From Geodermatophilus marinus (GTDB lineage: Bacteria; Actinomycetota; Actinomycetes; Mycobacteriales; Geodermatophilaceae): DNA of 64,000 bases. Below, one piece after another: positions 27,093-35,264 of this stretch. The stretch is from NCBI RefSeq assembly GCF_003428645.1, contig NZ_QVQH01000004.1, positions 240,196-304,195 on the forward strand, read 5' to 3'. Under the pieces are notes generated by a model. That model was not told the origin of the DNA and made no database searches. It saw only the letters and a list, made by a program, of their open reading frames with translations. The position numbers and the translations under genes are program-made. How positions within the stretch are numbered: the first letter of the stretch is position 1; each line of letters starts with the position of its first letter.

Positions 27093-29158
27093 ACGACCCG
27101 CTGTCCACCCTCCTCGACGAGGCGGTGGCCGCAGGCGGAGGGATCCTCGTGCTGTCCGCGCACCTCGACGACGCGGTCCTGTCCTGCGGCGCGTTGCTGA
27201 GCTCGCTGGCCGGGCGGGTGCCGGTCACCGTGGCCACCGTCTTCACCGAGGCGGGCCCGCCGCCGCACAGCCGCGCGGCGCGGGCGTTCCTCGGCCAGTG
27301 CACGATCGGCGACGCCGCCGAGCTGTACGCGGCCCGGCAGGCGGAGGACGCCGAGGTGCTCACCGGCCTGGGGGTCGAGCACGTGCACCTCGGCGTGCCG
27401 GACGCGCTGTTCCGGTTGCGGGACGTGCCGCCGGCCGTCGCGCGGCTCGGCCGCGTCGTCCCGGAGGTCGTGCACCGCTACCCCACCTTCCGGCTCGACA
27501 TCGACAAGGGCCGGATCTCCCGCGGGGACCGGGCGCTGCTCAGCCGGCTGGACGCCGAGGTCCGCGCGCTGGCCGACCGCATCGACGCGGCGCTGGTGCT
27601 CGGCCCGGTCGGCGTGGCCCGGCACGTCGACCACCTGCTCACCCGCGCGCTGGTGGAGCGGCAGCCGCGGCCCGCCGTCCTCTACGCCGACTTCCCCTAC
27701 GTCCTGCGCAACCCCGTCCCCGGCTACGTCGCGGCGCGCGGGCTGACCGCGGTGACCTGGGACCGCGACCTCGACGCCAAGCAGGTGCTCATCAAGGGCT
27801 ACCGCACCCAGGTCGAGGCGCTGTTCCCGCCGCAGGGGGAGATCCCCCTGGTCCCGGAGACCTACTACCTGCCGCCCGAGGTGGGGACGACGACGCCCTC
27901 CCGCGCCGCGGACCGACCGTCCCTGCCCGCCGGCACCAGGCCACGGGCCCGCTCGAAGGAGACCACCGACATGCAGGAGACCGGGCGCGCCGTCGTGCTG
28001 GGGTACCTGGACCTGGCTGTCCCGTTGCACGCGGTGGGCGTCCCGGTCACGACCGTGGGGCCGCCCGGGCGGCCCGACCGGCACTCCCGGTACGTCTCGG
28101 GCTGGATCGACGACCCGCGCCCCGACGAGGACGCGCTGGTCGCCGCGCTCCTGGCCGATGCGCGCAGCCGCGAGACGCCGACGGTGCTCTTCTACCAGTC
28201 CGACGACGACCTGCTGCTGGTCTCCCGCCGCCGCGACGAGCTCGCGCCGGCCCTGCGGTTCGTGGTCCCCGACGCCGACCTCGTCGAGAAGCTCGTGGAC
28301 AAGGCGGCCTTCCAGCAGCTCGCCGACGAGGTGGGGCTGCCCGTGCCGACGGGGCAGGTCCTCGACACGGCCTGCCCGGTCCTCGACGAGCGGCTGGCGT
28401 TCCCCCTGCTGGTGAAGCCGCTGCGGCGGGCCCCGCTCTGGGACGCCACCACGCCCGCCAAGGCCGCCCTGCTGCACGACCGGGGCGAGCTGGACGCCCT
28501 CGTCGAACGGCTGGCCGGCGACCACCCGGAGCTGATCGTGCAGCAGCCGGTGCTCGGCCCGGAGACCCGCATCGAGAGCTACCACGTCTACGTCGACGCC
28601 TCCGGGCGGGTGGCCGCCGAGTTCACCGGCCGGAAGGTGCGCACGTACCCGATGGCGCTGGGTCACTCGACCGCCGTCGTCACCTCCGAGGAACCCGACG
28701 TCCTGCACCTGGGCCGCGAGGTCGTGGCGGCGCTCGACCTGCGTGGCGTGGCCAAGCTGGACTTCAAGCGGGACGACGACGGGCGGTTGTGGCTGCTGGA
28801 GGTCAACCCCCGCTACAACATGTGGCACAACGTCGGGGCGGCCGCAGGGGTGAACATCCCGGCGGTGGTGTGGGCGGACCTGGTCGGCCGGCCCCGGCCG
28901 GCCACGACCCCGGCCCGCCCGGGCGTGGCCTGGTGCCGGGTGGATCGCGACTTCCTCGCCGCGCGGGAGGAGGGGACCGGCCTGTGGCGCTGGGCCCGCT
29001 GGGCCGCCCGGGCCGAGACCAAGACCCCGATGGACCTGTCCGACCCCCTCCCGATGCTCGCCGCTGTGGCGGGACCGGCCTGGCGCCGGCTGCGGCGGCG
29101 GCCGGTGCGGTCCCCCGAGCCGACCGAGGGCCCGGTGGCGGCCGGGGCGGTGCGCTGA
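27089..29158 (+). CDS. PIG-L deacetylase fused to ATP-grasp ligase
   Basis: One uninterrupted frame of 689 residues joining two enzymes. Residues ~1-270 are a PIG-L/LmbE-type N-deacetylase, with the zinc motif as LSAHLDDAVLSCG and the late histidine region GVARHVDHLL. From Met 295 an ATP-grasp protein follows: VEKLVDKAAFQQLADEVG, FPLLVKPLRR, LIVQQPVLGPETRIE, and the Mg-binding LLEVNPRYNMWHN. PIG-L enzymes free an amine on N-acetyl sugars. ATP-grasp enzymes form amide-type bonds to amines through acyl phosphates. A natural two-step modification of an amino sugar is possible (inference). An AAGGAG site lies 9 bases before Met 295, so the ATP-grasp half may also be made alone. Confidence 0.82.
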   Translation: MNDPLSTLLDEAVAAGGGILVLSAHLDDAVLSCGALLSSLAGRVPVTVATVFTEAGPPPHSRAARAFLGQCTIGDAAELYAARQAEDAEVLTGLGVEHVHLGVPDALFRLRDVPPAVARLGRVVPEVVHRYPTFRLDIDKGRISRGDRALLSRLDAEVRALADRIDAALVLGPVGVARHVDHLLTRALVERQPRPAVLYADFPYVLRNPVPGYVAARGLTAVTWDRDLDAKQVLIKGYRTQVEALFPPQGEIPLVPETYYLPPEVGTTTPSRAADRPSLPAGTRPRARSKETTDMQETGRAVVLGYLDLAVPLHAVGVPVTTVGPPGRPDRHSRYVSGWIDDPRPDEDALVAALLADARSRETPTVLFYQSDDDLLLVSRRRDELAPALRFVVPDADLVEKLVDKAAFQQLADEVGLPVPTGQVLDTACPVLDERLAFPLLVKPLRRAPLWDATTPAKAALLHDRGELDALVERLAGDHPELIVQQPVLGPETRIESYHVYVDASGRVAAEFTGRKVRTYPMALGHSTAVVTSEEPDVLHLGREVVAALDLRGVAKLDFKRDDDGRLWLLEVNPRYNMWHNVGAAAGVNIPAVVWADLVGRPRPATTPARPGVAWCRVDRDFLAAREEGTGLWRWARWAARAETKTPMDLSDPLPMLAAVAGPAWRRLRRRPVRSPEPTEGPVAAGAVR
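27956..27973 (+). promoter_or_regulatory. internal ribosome site and start inside the PIG-L/ATP-grasp frame
   Basis: AAGGAG (27956-27961) precedes ATG at 27971 with a 9-base gap, in frame with and inside the longer gene. The surrounding 18 bases GCCCGCTCGAAGGAGACC (27947-27964) occur again at 37797-37814, where they provide the ribosome site for the second flippase. Confidence 0.5.
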
Positions 29159-30027
29159 TGCGCACCGGTGTCCTGTCCGACGTGCACGCCAACCTGCCGG
29201 CGCTGCAGGCGGCGCTCACCGCCCTGCGGCGCCGGGGCGTGGACCGGCTCCTCGTCGCCGGCGACCTGGTCGGCTACGGGGGGCAGCCGAACGAGTGCGT
29301 GACGGCGCTGGCCGAGGCCGGGGCGCAGTGCGTGCTCGGCAACCACGACCTGTTCGTCCTCGACCGGCTGCCCCCGACCCGCTTCCCCTCCTACGCCCGG
29401 CGGTCGGCCGACGTGCACCGCGCCCTGCTGTCGGCCGACGTCCGCAGCTGGCTGGAGTCGCTGCCGACCACCCTGCGGGCCGGCCGGGTGCTCATGACGC
29501 ACGGGTCGCTCGACAGCCCGGAGGAGTACATCTTCCGGGAGCGCCGGGCCCAGGAGCTGCTCGCCCGGCTCCCGGTGGAGGCACCGGGGGCCGACGTCCT
29601 CGTCCTCGGCCACACCCACCAACCGTGGCTCGTGGAGGCGGGCCGGGGCACCGTCCCCGCCCGTCGCGCGGGGCGGCCGGCCCGGACGGCGCGGCTGCTC
29701 AACCCCGGGAGCGTGGGCCAGTCCCGGCAGCGGGAACGCCGGCCCGTCGCGCGGTTCGCGGTGCTCGACGACGCCACCGGGGCCGTCGAGTTCCTGCACG
29801 CCGACTTCGACGTCGCGGCGAGCCGGGCGGGCCTGGCGCGGCACGGGCTCCCCGACCGGTGCCTGCACGCGCCTCCGGCGCGCTGGTTCCCCCCGGCGCT
29901 GCGCGTGCACCGGTTCCTCGACCGTGCCGCGCTCCGGCTGGCACCCGGCCCGCGCGGGGGGACCGGGACGACGGCTCCGGCACCGACCGCCACGGTGACC
30001 GGCCGGACCCCGGGGGACGCCGCGTGA
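29158..30027 (+). CDS. calcineurin-like metallophosphoesterase
   Basis: A 289-residue metallophosphoesterase with the complete motif set: SDVHANLPALQ (Asp/His), GDLVGYGGQPNE, GNHDLFV, MTHGS and GHTHQPW. These residues bind two metal ions. No signal peptide is seen, so it acts in the cytoplasm. It could dephosphorylate a sugar, a lipid carrier or a nucleotide by-product of the neighbouring ligase. The substrate is not determined. ATG at 29158 overlaps the preceding stop (TGATG). A disordered Pro/Thr tail of ~35 residues ends the protein. Confidence 0.88.
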   Translation: MRTGVLSDVHANLPALQAALTALRRRGVDRLLVAGDLVGYGGQPNECVTALAEAGAQCVLGNHDLFVLDRLPPTRFPSYARRSADVHRALLSADVRSWLESLPTTLRAGRVLMTHGSLDSPEEYIFRERRAQELLARLPVEAPGADVLVLGHTHQPWLVEAGRGTVPARRAGRPARTARLLNPGSVGQSRQRERRPVARFAVLDDATGAVEFLHADFDVAASRAGLARHGLPDRCLHAPPARWFPPALRVHRFLDRAALRLAPGPRGGTGTTAPAPTATVTGRTPGDAA

Positions 30028-31118
30028 GCACGCACGTGCACCCGCCGGTCACCCCGGTGGGCCCGCGGCGGGGAGCGGTGCGCGTGACCAGCCCTGCTCC
30101 GCGCGAGGTCTGGGCCGAGGTCCTGGCCTCGGACCCGCTGGCGCTGCCCACCCAGACCCCGGCGTGGACCGACTGGCTGTGCGGCACCCGCGGCTTCACC
30201 GACCGGAGCCGCCTCTACGAGTTCGACGACGGCCGGCGCCTCGTGCTGCCGCTGGTCGCGCGGACCCGGGCCGGGCTGGTGCTCTCCGAGGAGTCGATGC
30301 CCTACGGCTTCGGCTACGGAGGTCCGCTCGTGGCCGGGTGCCCGGTCACCGGGTCCGAGGCCGAGGCCGTCCTGGCCGACCTGGCCGGGCGACGCGTGCT
30401 GCGGTCGACGCTCACCCCGAACCCCCTGACGGCGGGCGTCTGGGCGGCGACCGCCCCGCCCGGCACCGTCCGCGTGCCCTTCCTGTGCCACGTGCTCGAC
30501 CTCGCGGGCGGCTTCCCCGCCGTGTGGTCGACGCGGTTCCGCCCGGACGTGCGGAGGAAGGTCCGCCGGGCGGAGCGGCAGCCGCTCGACGTCCGGCTGA
30601 GCACCGGTGCCCGGCTCGTGGAGACCTTCACCGCGCTCAACCGCCGGACGGTGGACCGGTGGGCCGAGCAGCGCGGACGCCCGCCGTGGATCGAGCGCCT
30701 CGTGGAGCGGCGCCGGGACCGCGCCGGCCAGCTCGCCTCCGCGCTCCCGGCTCTCGGCGCGGCGGTGACCGGCTGGACCGCGCACCTCGACGGCGAGCCG
30801 GTGGCCGCGTACGTCGTGCTGCGGGCCGGTGAGCAGGCCTACTTCTGGATGTCGGCGATGGACCGCGAACTCGCCGGGCAGACGCAGGCCGGTGCGCTGC
30901 TGCAGTCTCTGGCCATCGAGGAGGCCTGCCGCGGAGGAGCCCGCTGGTTCCACCTGGGCGAGTCCGACCCCGGCTCGGGGGTGGCACGCTTCAAGGCCGG
31001 TTTCGGCGCGGCGGCGATCCGCTACGAGGCCCTGCGCTTCGAGCGACTGCCTCTCACCGCCGCGGACGAGAGGATGCGGGCGGTCGCCGCCCGGGCGACG
31101 GGGAACCGCCCGGTGTGA
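30024..31118 (+). CDS. GNAT/FemAB-fold transferase (copy 2)
   Basis: A 364-residue paralog of the protein at 24535. Matching segments include TPAWTDWLCGTRGF, ESMPYGFGYGGPLVAG, GQTQAGALLQSLAIEEAC and FHLGESDPGSGVARFK. Divergence is concentrated in the middle (STRFRPDVRRKVRRAERQ against STRFRSGAKRNIRRALKQ), where acceptor choice may lie. GTG at 30024 overlaps the phosphoesterase stop. The two copies probably modify different sugar positions or use different donors (inference). It ends the first overlapping block; 61 bases separate it from the next gene. Confidence 0.8.
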   Translation: MSTHVHPPVTPVGPRRGAVRVTSPAPREVWAEVLASDPLALPTQTPAWTDWLCGTRGFTDRSRLYEFDDGRRLVLPLVARTRAGLVLSEESMPYGFGYGGPLVAGCPVTGSEAEAVLADLAGRRVLRSTLTPNPLTAGVWAATAPPGTVRVPFLCHVLDLAGGFPAVWSTRFRPDVRRKVRRAERQPLDVRLSTGARLVETFTALNRRTVDRWAEQRGRPPWIERLVERRRDRAGQLASALPALGAAVTGWTAHLDGEPVAAYVVLRAGEQAYFWMSAMDRELAGQTQAGALLQSLAIEEACRGGARWFHLGESDPGSGVARFKAGFGAAAIRYEALRFERLPLTAADERMRAVAARATGNRPV

Positions 31119-31179
31119 GATGTCTCTCGATCGGCCCCGGAACGCGGCTGGTTAGAGTCGATATCGGACACTGGGGATC

Positions 31180-32145
31180 ATGGCGAAGCGTCGGCGCACC
31201 CGTGGACTCATGGCACTCGTGGCTTCCGTGCTCGTGGTCTCGGGTTGCTCCTCCTCCGCCCCGGACGAGGGGTCCCCGGGCGGGAACGGCCCCACCGAGG
31301 AAACCGTCCTCGACGTGACGAGCACGCAGGTCAGCCTCGAGGACGGCTCCCGGGGTGGTTACGACGCCGACGGCAACCAGGTCGTGGCCACCCGTGAGCT
31401 GGAGACGACGATCTGGTACCCGACCGAGGGCGACGGGCCCTTCCCGCTGGTCGTGTTCAGCCACGGTTACCTGGCCACCCCCGAGAAGTACGAGGAGCTG
31501 CTCTCCCGGTGGTCGTCGGCGGGCATGGTCGTCGCGGCGCCGCGGTTCCCGCTGAGCGCCGAGGGCGCGGCCGAGATCCGCGCCGACGTGCCCCAGCAGC
31601 CGGGGGACGTCGCCTTCGTCCTCGACCAGGTGCTGCGGCTCGCGGAGACCCCCGGCAGCGACATCGAGGGGCTGGTCGACCCGGAGCGGATCGCCGCGGC
31701 CGGGCACTCGCTGGGTGCCCTGACGACCGCCTTCCTGCGCAGCGAGTACGGCTTCGTGAGCGGTTTCGACGCCGCCCTCGTCCTCGCGGGGGGGCCGTTG
31801 GACTACCTGGTGCCCGAGCTCGCGGAGAAGCCCCCGCTGACGTTCGTCGACGCCGGCACCCCCATCCTGTTCGTGCACGGCGACCAGGACGATGCGATCC
31901 CGGTGGAGCAGGGCGAGCAGCTCTACGGCGCCGCTCCGGCACCCAAGGCCTTCCTCGAGGTTCCCGGGGCGGATCACAGCAGCACCTACGAGGAGGACTC
32001 CTACCCCACCTGGCCGGTCGTCGCCGAGGTCACCACCGACTACCTGCAGTGGGCGCTGGACATCGACCCAGCGGCCCTCGAGGACCTGCGGTCGGCGGTC
32101 GACGGCTCGGGGGCCGCGTTCCTCGCCGACGACGAGCTCGGCTGA
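31180..32145 (+). CDS. alpha/beta-hydrolase lipoprotein (PAF-acetylhydrolase/dienelactone hydrolase-like)
   Basis: A 321-residue secreted lipoprotein. The signal peptide (LMALVASVLVVSGC) ends in a lipobox Cys near residue 23. The hydrolase fold follows: LVVFSHGYLATPEKY (oxyanion region), AAGHSLGALTT (nucleophile Ser), ILFVHGDQDDAIPVEQG (acid) and PGADHSS (His). It would cleave esters, for instance O-acetyl groups, outside the membrane. That fits a polysaccharide locus but is not shown. ATG at 31180 with GGGGATC upstream; an internal ATG 10 codons later is possible. Confidence 0.85.
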   Translation: MAKRRRTRGLMALVASVLVVSGCSSSAPDEGSPGGNGPTEETVLDVTSTQVSLEDGSRGGYDADGNQVVATRELETTIWYPTEGDGPFPLVVFSHGYLATPEKYEELLSRWSSAGMVVAAPRFPLSAEGAAEIRADVPQQPGDVAFVLDQVLRLAETPGSDIEGLVDPERIAAAGHSLGALTTAFLRSEYGFVSGFDAALVLAGGPLDYLVPELAEKPPLTFVDAGTPILFVHGDQDDAIPVEQGEQLYGAAPAPKAFLEVPGADHSSTYEEDSYPTWPVVAEVTTDYLQWALDIDPAALEDLRSAVDGSGAAFLADDELG

Positions 32146-32496
32146 CCGCAGCAGCGCCCGACAGGGGGACGTGCGCGGGCGACCGCACCGCGCTCTCGCC
32201 ACGGACAGTGAGCAGGATCGCACGGCTGTCACCCGATGACGTGACGTATCCGCCATCCGGTGGACACGACCACGACTCTCAGTCACTCTGGAACGGACGT
32301 CGGCCAGTCGACACGGGGGCTGCACACCGGTGTGCCGCCGCGCGTCGTGATCCCCGTGCCGGAGGACCGGCCACCGAGGACATCGAGCCAACCACGCACC
32401 ACGGGTAGCGATGACCCGCCGGGCGACCCTGGTCGCCACGTGCCCGGCGGCGAGCAGAGGCGAAACCGGACCCGTCTCCGCACCGAGAGGACCGGC
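32146..32496 (+). other. intergenic stretch with palindrome
   Basis: 351 bases without a convincing gene. It contains a perfect 14-base palindrome, GCACACCGGTGTGC (32322-32335), which may be a regulator site for the second half of the operon. A longer in-frame start of the next gene at 32260 lies here but has no ribosome site and encodes non-conserved residues. Confidence 0.45.
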
Positions 32497-33393
32497 ATGC
32501 GCCCACATCAGGGCACCGCTGCGCACCGCCACGACAGCACCGGGGCACCCCGGATCAGCGTGGTCATCCCCACGTACAACGAGGCCAGGAACCTCCCGCA
32601 CGTGTTCGCGCTGCTCCCGGAGGACCTCCACGAGGTCATCGTCGTCGACGGGCGGAGCGTCGACGACACCGTCGCCGTGGCCCGGAGCCTGCGCCCCGAC
32701 GTGGTCGTGGTGCAGCAGAACAGGCGCGGGAAGGGCAACGCCATGGCCTGCGGCTTCGCAGCGGTGACCGGCGACGTCGTGGTGATGCTCGACGCCGACG
32801 GTTCGGCCGACCCGCGGGAGATCCCCGCCTACGTCGGGGCGCTGACCTCCGGCGCGGACTTCGCCAAGGGCACCCGGTTCGCTCCCGGCGGCGGCAGCGC
32901 CGACATCACGCGGCTGCGGGCCTGGGGCAACCGGTGGCTCAACCGGGTCGTCAACGTGCTCTACGGCACGTCCTACAGCGACCTCTGCTACGGCTACAAC
33001 GCGTTCTGGGCCCGCTGCCTGCCGGTGCTGGCCCTCGACGCCGCGGACACCGGGCGGGACCGCAAGCAGTGGGGCGACGGCTTCGAGATCGAGACGATCA
33101 TCAACACCCGGGTCGCCAAGGGGGGGCTCCGGATCGCCGAGGTCCCGAGCTTCGAGTTCCCCCGCCTGCACGGGCAGAGCAACCTCAACACCTGGCGGGA
33201 CGGCTTCCGGGTCCTCCGCGCCCTGCTCGTCGAGCGGGTCAACGGCGCCGGCGGGACCCTCCCGCCCGGGACGCGAGCCGGCGTGCCGCCGGTGGTGCGG
33301 TCACGGCGCGCGACGGCTCCCCGGCGGACCTCCGGGGACGACGTGCCGGCACTGCCCCGGGCGGGCGCGGTGCCCGTCGAGGACGTCGCATGA
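32497..33393 (+). CDS. family 2 glycosyltransferase (copy 1 of a pair)
   Basis: A 298-residue GT-A enzyme. Visible motifs: ISVVIPTYNEARNLPHVF, VIVVDGRSVDDTV, RGKGNAMACGF, VVMLDADGSADP and GDGFEIETIINTRVAKGG, matching polyprenyl-phosphate sugar synthase-like GT2s. Soluble, with a Pro/Arg-rich tail. ATG at 32497 is chosen for the GAGAGGA site before it. It is strongly similar throughout to the GT2 at 53943 (same CYGYNAFWA and SNLNTWRDGFRVLRAL segments). Its TGA overlaps the next ATG. Confidence 0.9.
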   Translation: MRPHQGTAAHRHDSTGAPRISVVIPTYNEARNLPHVFALLPEDLHEVIVVDGRSVDDTVAVARSLRPDVVVVQQNRRGKGNAMACGFAAVTGDVVVMLDADGSADPREIPAYVGALTSGADFAKGTRFAPGGGSADITRLRAWGNRWLNRVVNVLYGTSYSDLCYGYNAFWARCLPVLALDAADTGRDRKQWGDGFEIETIINTRVAKGGLRIAEVPSFEFPRLHGQSNLNTWRDGFRVLRALLVERVNGAGGTLPPGTRAGVPPVVRSRRATAPRRTSGDDVPALPRAGAVPVEDVA

Positions 33394-34397
33394 GCACCGT
33401 CGCCGTCGTCATCCCCTGCTTCAGCGAGGCACGGTGGGACGACATCCTGCGCGCGGTCGACTCCGCAGCCGCGCAGACGGTCCCGGTCGAACTCGTCGTG
33501 GTCGTCGACCACAACGACACCCTGCTGCACCGCCTGCGCCGGGAACTGGGCGACCGCGCACGTGTCGTCCCCAACCGGTACGCGCGGGGCGCGTCCGGCG
33601 GCCGGAACACCGGCGCCCTGGTCAGCGAGTCGGAGCTGGTCGCCTTCCTCGACGACGACGAGGTGGCCGAGCCGACCTGGATCGAGGAACTGCTGCGCGC
33701 CCACCACGAGGCCCCCTTCGCGACCGGGGTGGGCGGCGCCATCGAGGCGCGCTGGCCGGTGGGCGCTCCCCGCTGGTTCCCGGAGCAGTTCTCCTGGGTG
33801 GTCGGAGGGTCCATGCCCCGGCCGTCGCTCGACGTGCGCAACGTCTGGGGCGCCAACCTGCTGGTCCGGCGGAGCAGGCTGCTGGCGGTCGGCGGCTTCT
33901 CGGCCGACCTGGGCAAGGTCGGGGATGCCTCCCAGCCGGAGGACACCGAGCTCTGCCTACGCCTCAACGCCCACACCGGCCCGGGTGCGCGGTGGCGGTT
34001 CACGCCGCACGCGGTGGTCTGGCACGAGGTCCCACCGGAGCGGCAGACCTTCGGCTTCTTCCTGCGACGCTGCCACCTCGAGGGCGCCGGCAAGCGGCAC
34101 ATGGCCGCGCTCCCGACCGCGGGCGACGACGTCCTCGCGGAGGAGACCGCCTTCGTGCGGACGGTGCTGGTCAACGGGGTGGCCCGCAACCTGGCCGCGG
34201 CGCTGCGGGGCGACGTCCTGGGGGGCCTGGCCCGAGCCGGTGCGATCCTCGCCGGCATCGCGGCGGCGGGGGTCGGCTACCTCACGGCACGGCCGGTCAC
34301 CCGCCGAACCGCCGCGGTGGCTCCCGTCAGCGGGGCGCCCGGCACCGGGACGGCGGCAGTCGGCGACGTGCCCGGTCCCCGGGCGGGCCGGCCGTGA
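33390..34397 (+). CDS. family 2 glycosyltransferase
   Basis: A 335-residue GT-A enzyme. AVVIPCFSEARWDDIL opens the protein; ASGGRNTGALVSE and VAFLDDDEVAEPTW give the metal-binding acidic cluster. EDTELCLRLNAHTGPG lies in the acceptor/catalytic region. A hydrophobic C-terminal helix (AGAILAGIAAAGVGYL) may tether it to the membrane. It resembles the GT2 at 45326, including the PRWFPEQFSWVVG-type segment and the terminal helix. ATG at 33390 overlaps the previous stop. Confidence 0.88.
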   Translation: MSTVAVVIPCFSEARWDDILRAVDSAAAQTVPVELVVVVDHNDTLLHRLRRELGDRARVVPNRYARGASGGRNTGALVSESELVAFLDDDEVAEPTWIEELLRAHHEAPFATGVGGAIEARWPVGAPRWFPEQFSWVVGGSMPRPSLDVRNVWGANLLVRRSRLLAVGGFSADLGKVGDASQPEDTELCLRLNAHTGPGARWRFTPHAVVWHEVPPERQTFGFFLRRCHLEGAGKRHMAALPTAGDDVLAEETAFVRTVLVNGVARNLAAALRGDVLGGLARAGAILAGIAAAGVGYLTARPVTRRTAAVAPVSGAPGTGTAAVGDVPGPRAGRP

Positions 34398-35215
34398 GCG
34401 GGCGCGCGGCCAGCGGACGCCTGCTGCGCCGGTCGGTGCGGTGGCGGATGCCCGTGCTGATGTACCACTCGACCCCGGTGGAAGCGCCGGCAACCCCGGA
34501 CGAGCACGCCGTCCCCGTCGGTGAGCTCGCCGATCAGCTCGGCGCCCTCACCGCCGACGGGTGGCGCCTCCTGGGCCTCACCGAAGCCCTCGCCGCCCGC
34601 GCCGCCGACCCCGGTGCACGGGTCGTCGGGGTCACCTTCGACGACGGGCTGCTCGACTTCACGCACGGGGTGGAGGTGCTCGCCTCGCTGGGCGCGCGGG
34701 CCACCATGTACGTCCCGACCGGCTCCGTCGGGGTACGGGTACCGCCCGGCGACCCGTACGGATCGCGGCTGAGCTGGTCCGAGCTGGCCGACGTCGCCGA
34801 CGTCGGGGTCGAGATCGGCAGCCACTCGGTCAACCACCGCACGCTCGACACCCTCTCCCCCCAGGAGCTCCGCACCGAGGTCGTGGACAGCAAGCGCGAC
34901 CTGGAGGACCGGCTCGGGCGGGCGGTGACCTCCTTCTGCTACCCGCACGGGTACTCCAGCCGCCGGGTCGAACGGGCCGTGGCCGGGGCGGGCTACACCA
35001 ACGGGTGCATCGTCGGGCGGAGGATCGCCACGTCCGCGGACGACACGTACCGTGTTCCACGGCTGCACGTCCGGCCCGGCGTCACCGGGGATGCCTTCGA
35101 CGCGCTCGTGTCCACGGGCGAGCCCGGGCTCGCACCGCACCTCAAACGTGTCGCCGCACCGGCGTGGCGCGCCGCCCGCCGTACCGCGCACGCCTTCGGC
35201 CACGAACTCACGTAA
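34394..35215 (+). CDS. polysaccharide deacetylase (NodB-like, CE4)
   Basis: A 273-residue CE4-type deacetylase. MPVLMYHSTPVE is the usual opening; GVTFDDGLLDFTHG holds the catalytic base and first metal Asp. IGSHSVNHRTLD supplies the H-x3-H pair, and FCYPHGYSS is motif 3. No clear signal peptide, so it may act on the lipid-linked intermediate inside the cell, or be exported in an unseen way. It would remove N- or O-acetyl groups from the glycan. GTG at 34394 overlaps the preceding stop. It is the second deacetylase type in the locus, after PIG-L. Confidence 0.88.
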   Translation: MSGRAASGRLLRRSVRWRMPVLMYHSTPVEAPATPDEHAVPVGELADQLGALTADGWRLLGLTEALAARAADPGARVVGVTFDDGLLDFTHGVEVLASLGARATMYVPTGSVGVRVPPGDPYGSRLSWSELADVADVGVEIGSHSVNHRTLDTLSPQELRTEVVDSKRDLEDRLGRAVTSFCYPHGYSSRRVERAVAGAGYTNGCIVGRRIATSADDTYRVPRLHVRPGVTGDAFDALVSTGEPGLAPHLKRVAAPAWRAARRTAHAFGHELT

Positions 35216-35264
35216 CGCACGCACTCACGCAACGACCCGGGGGAACGGACGGTCTGACCCAGAG

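Noticed and set aside
32260..32496. N-terminal extension of the GT2 gene to 32260
   Set aside because: The extra residues are Arg/Thr/Pro-rich, no ribosome site precedes the early start, and a good GAGAGGA site precedes 32497.
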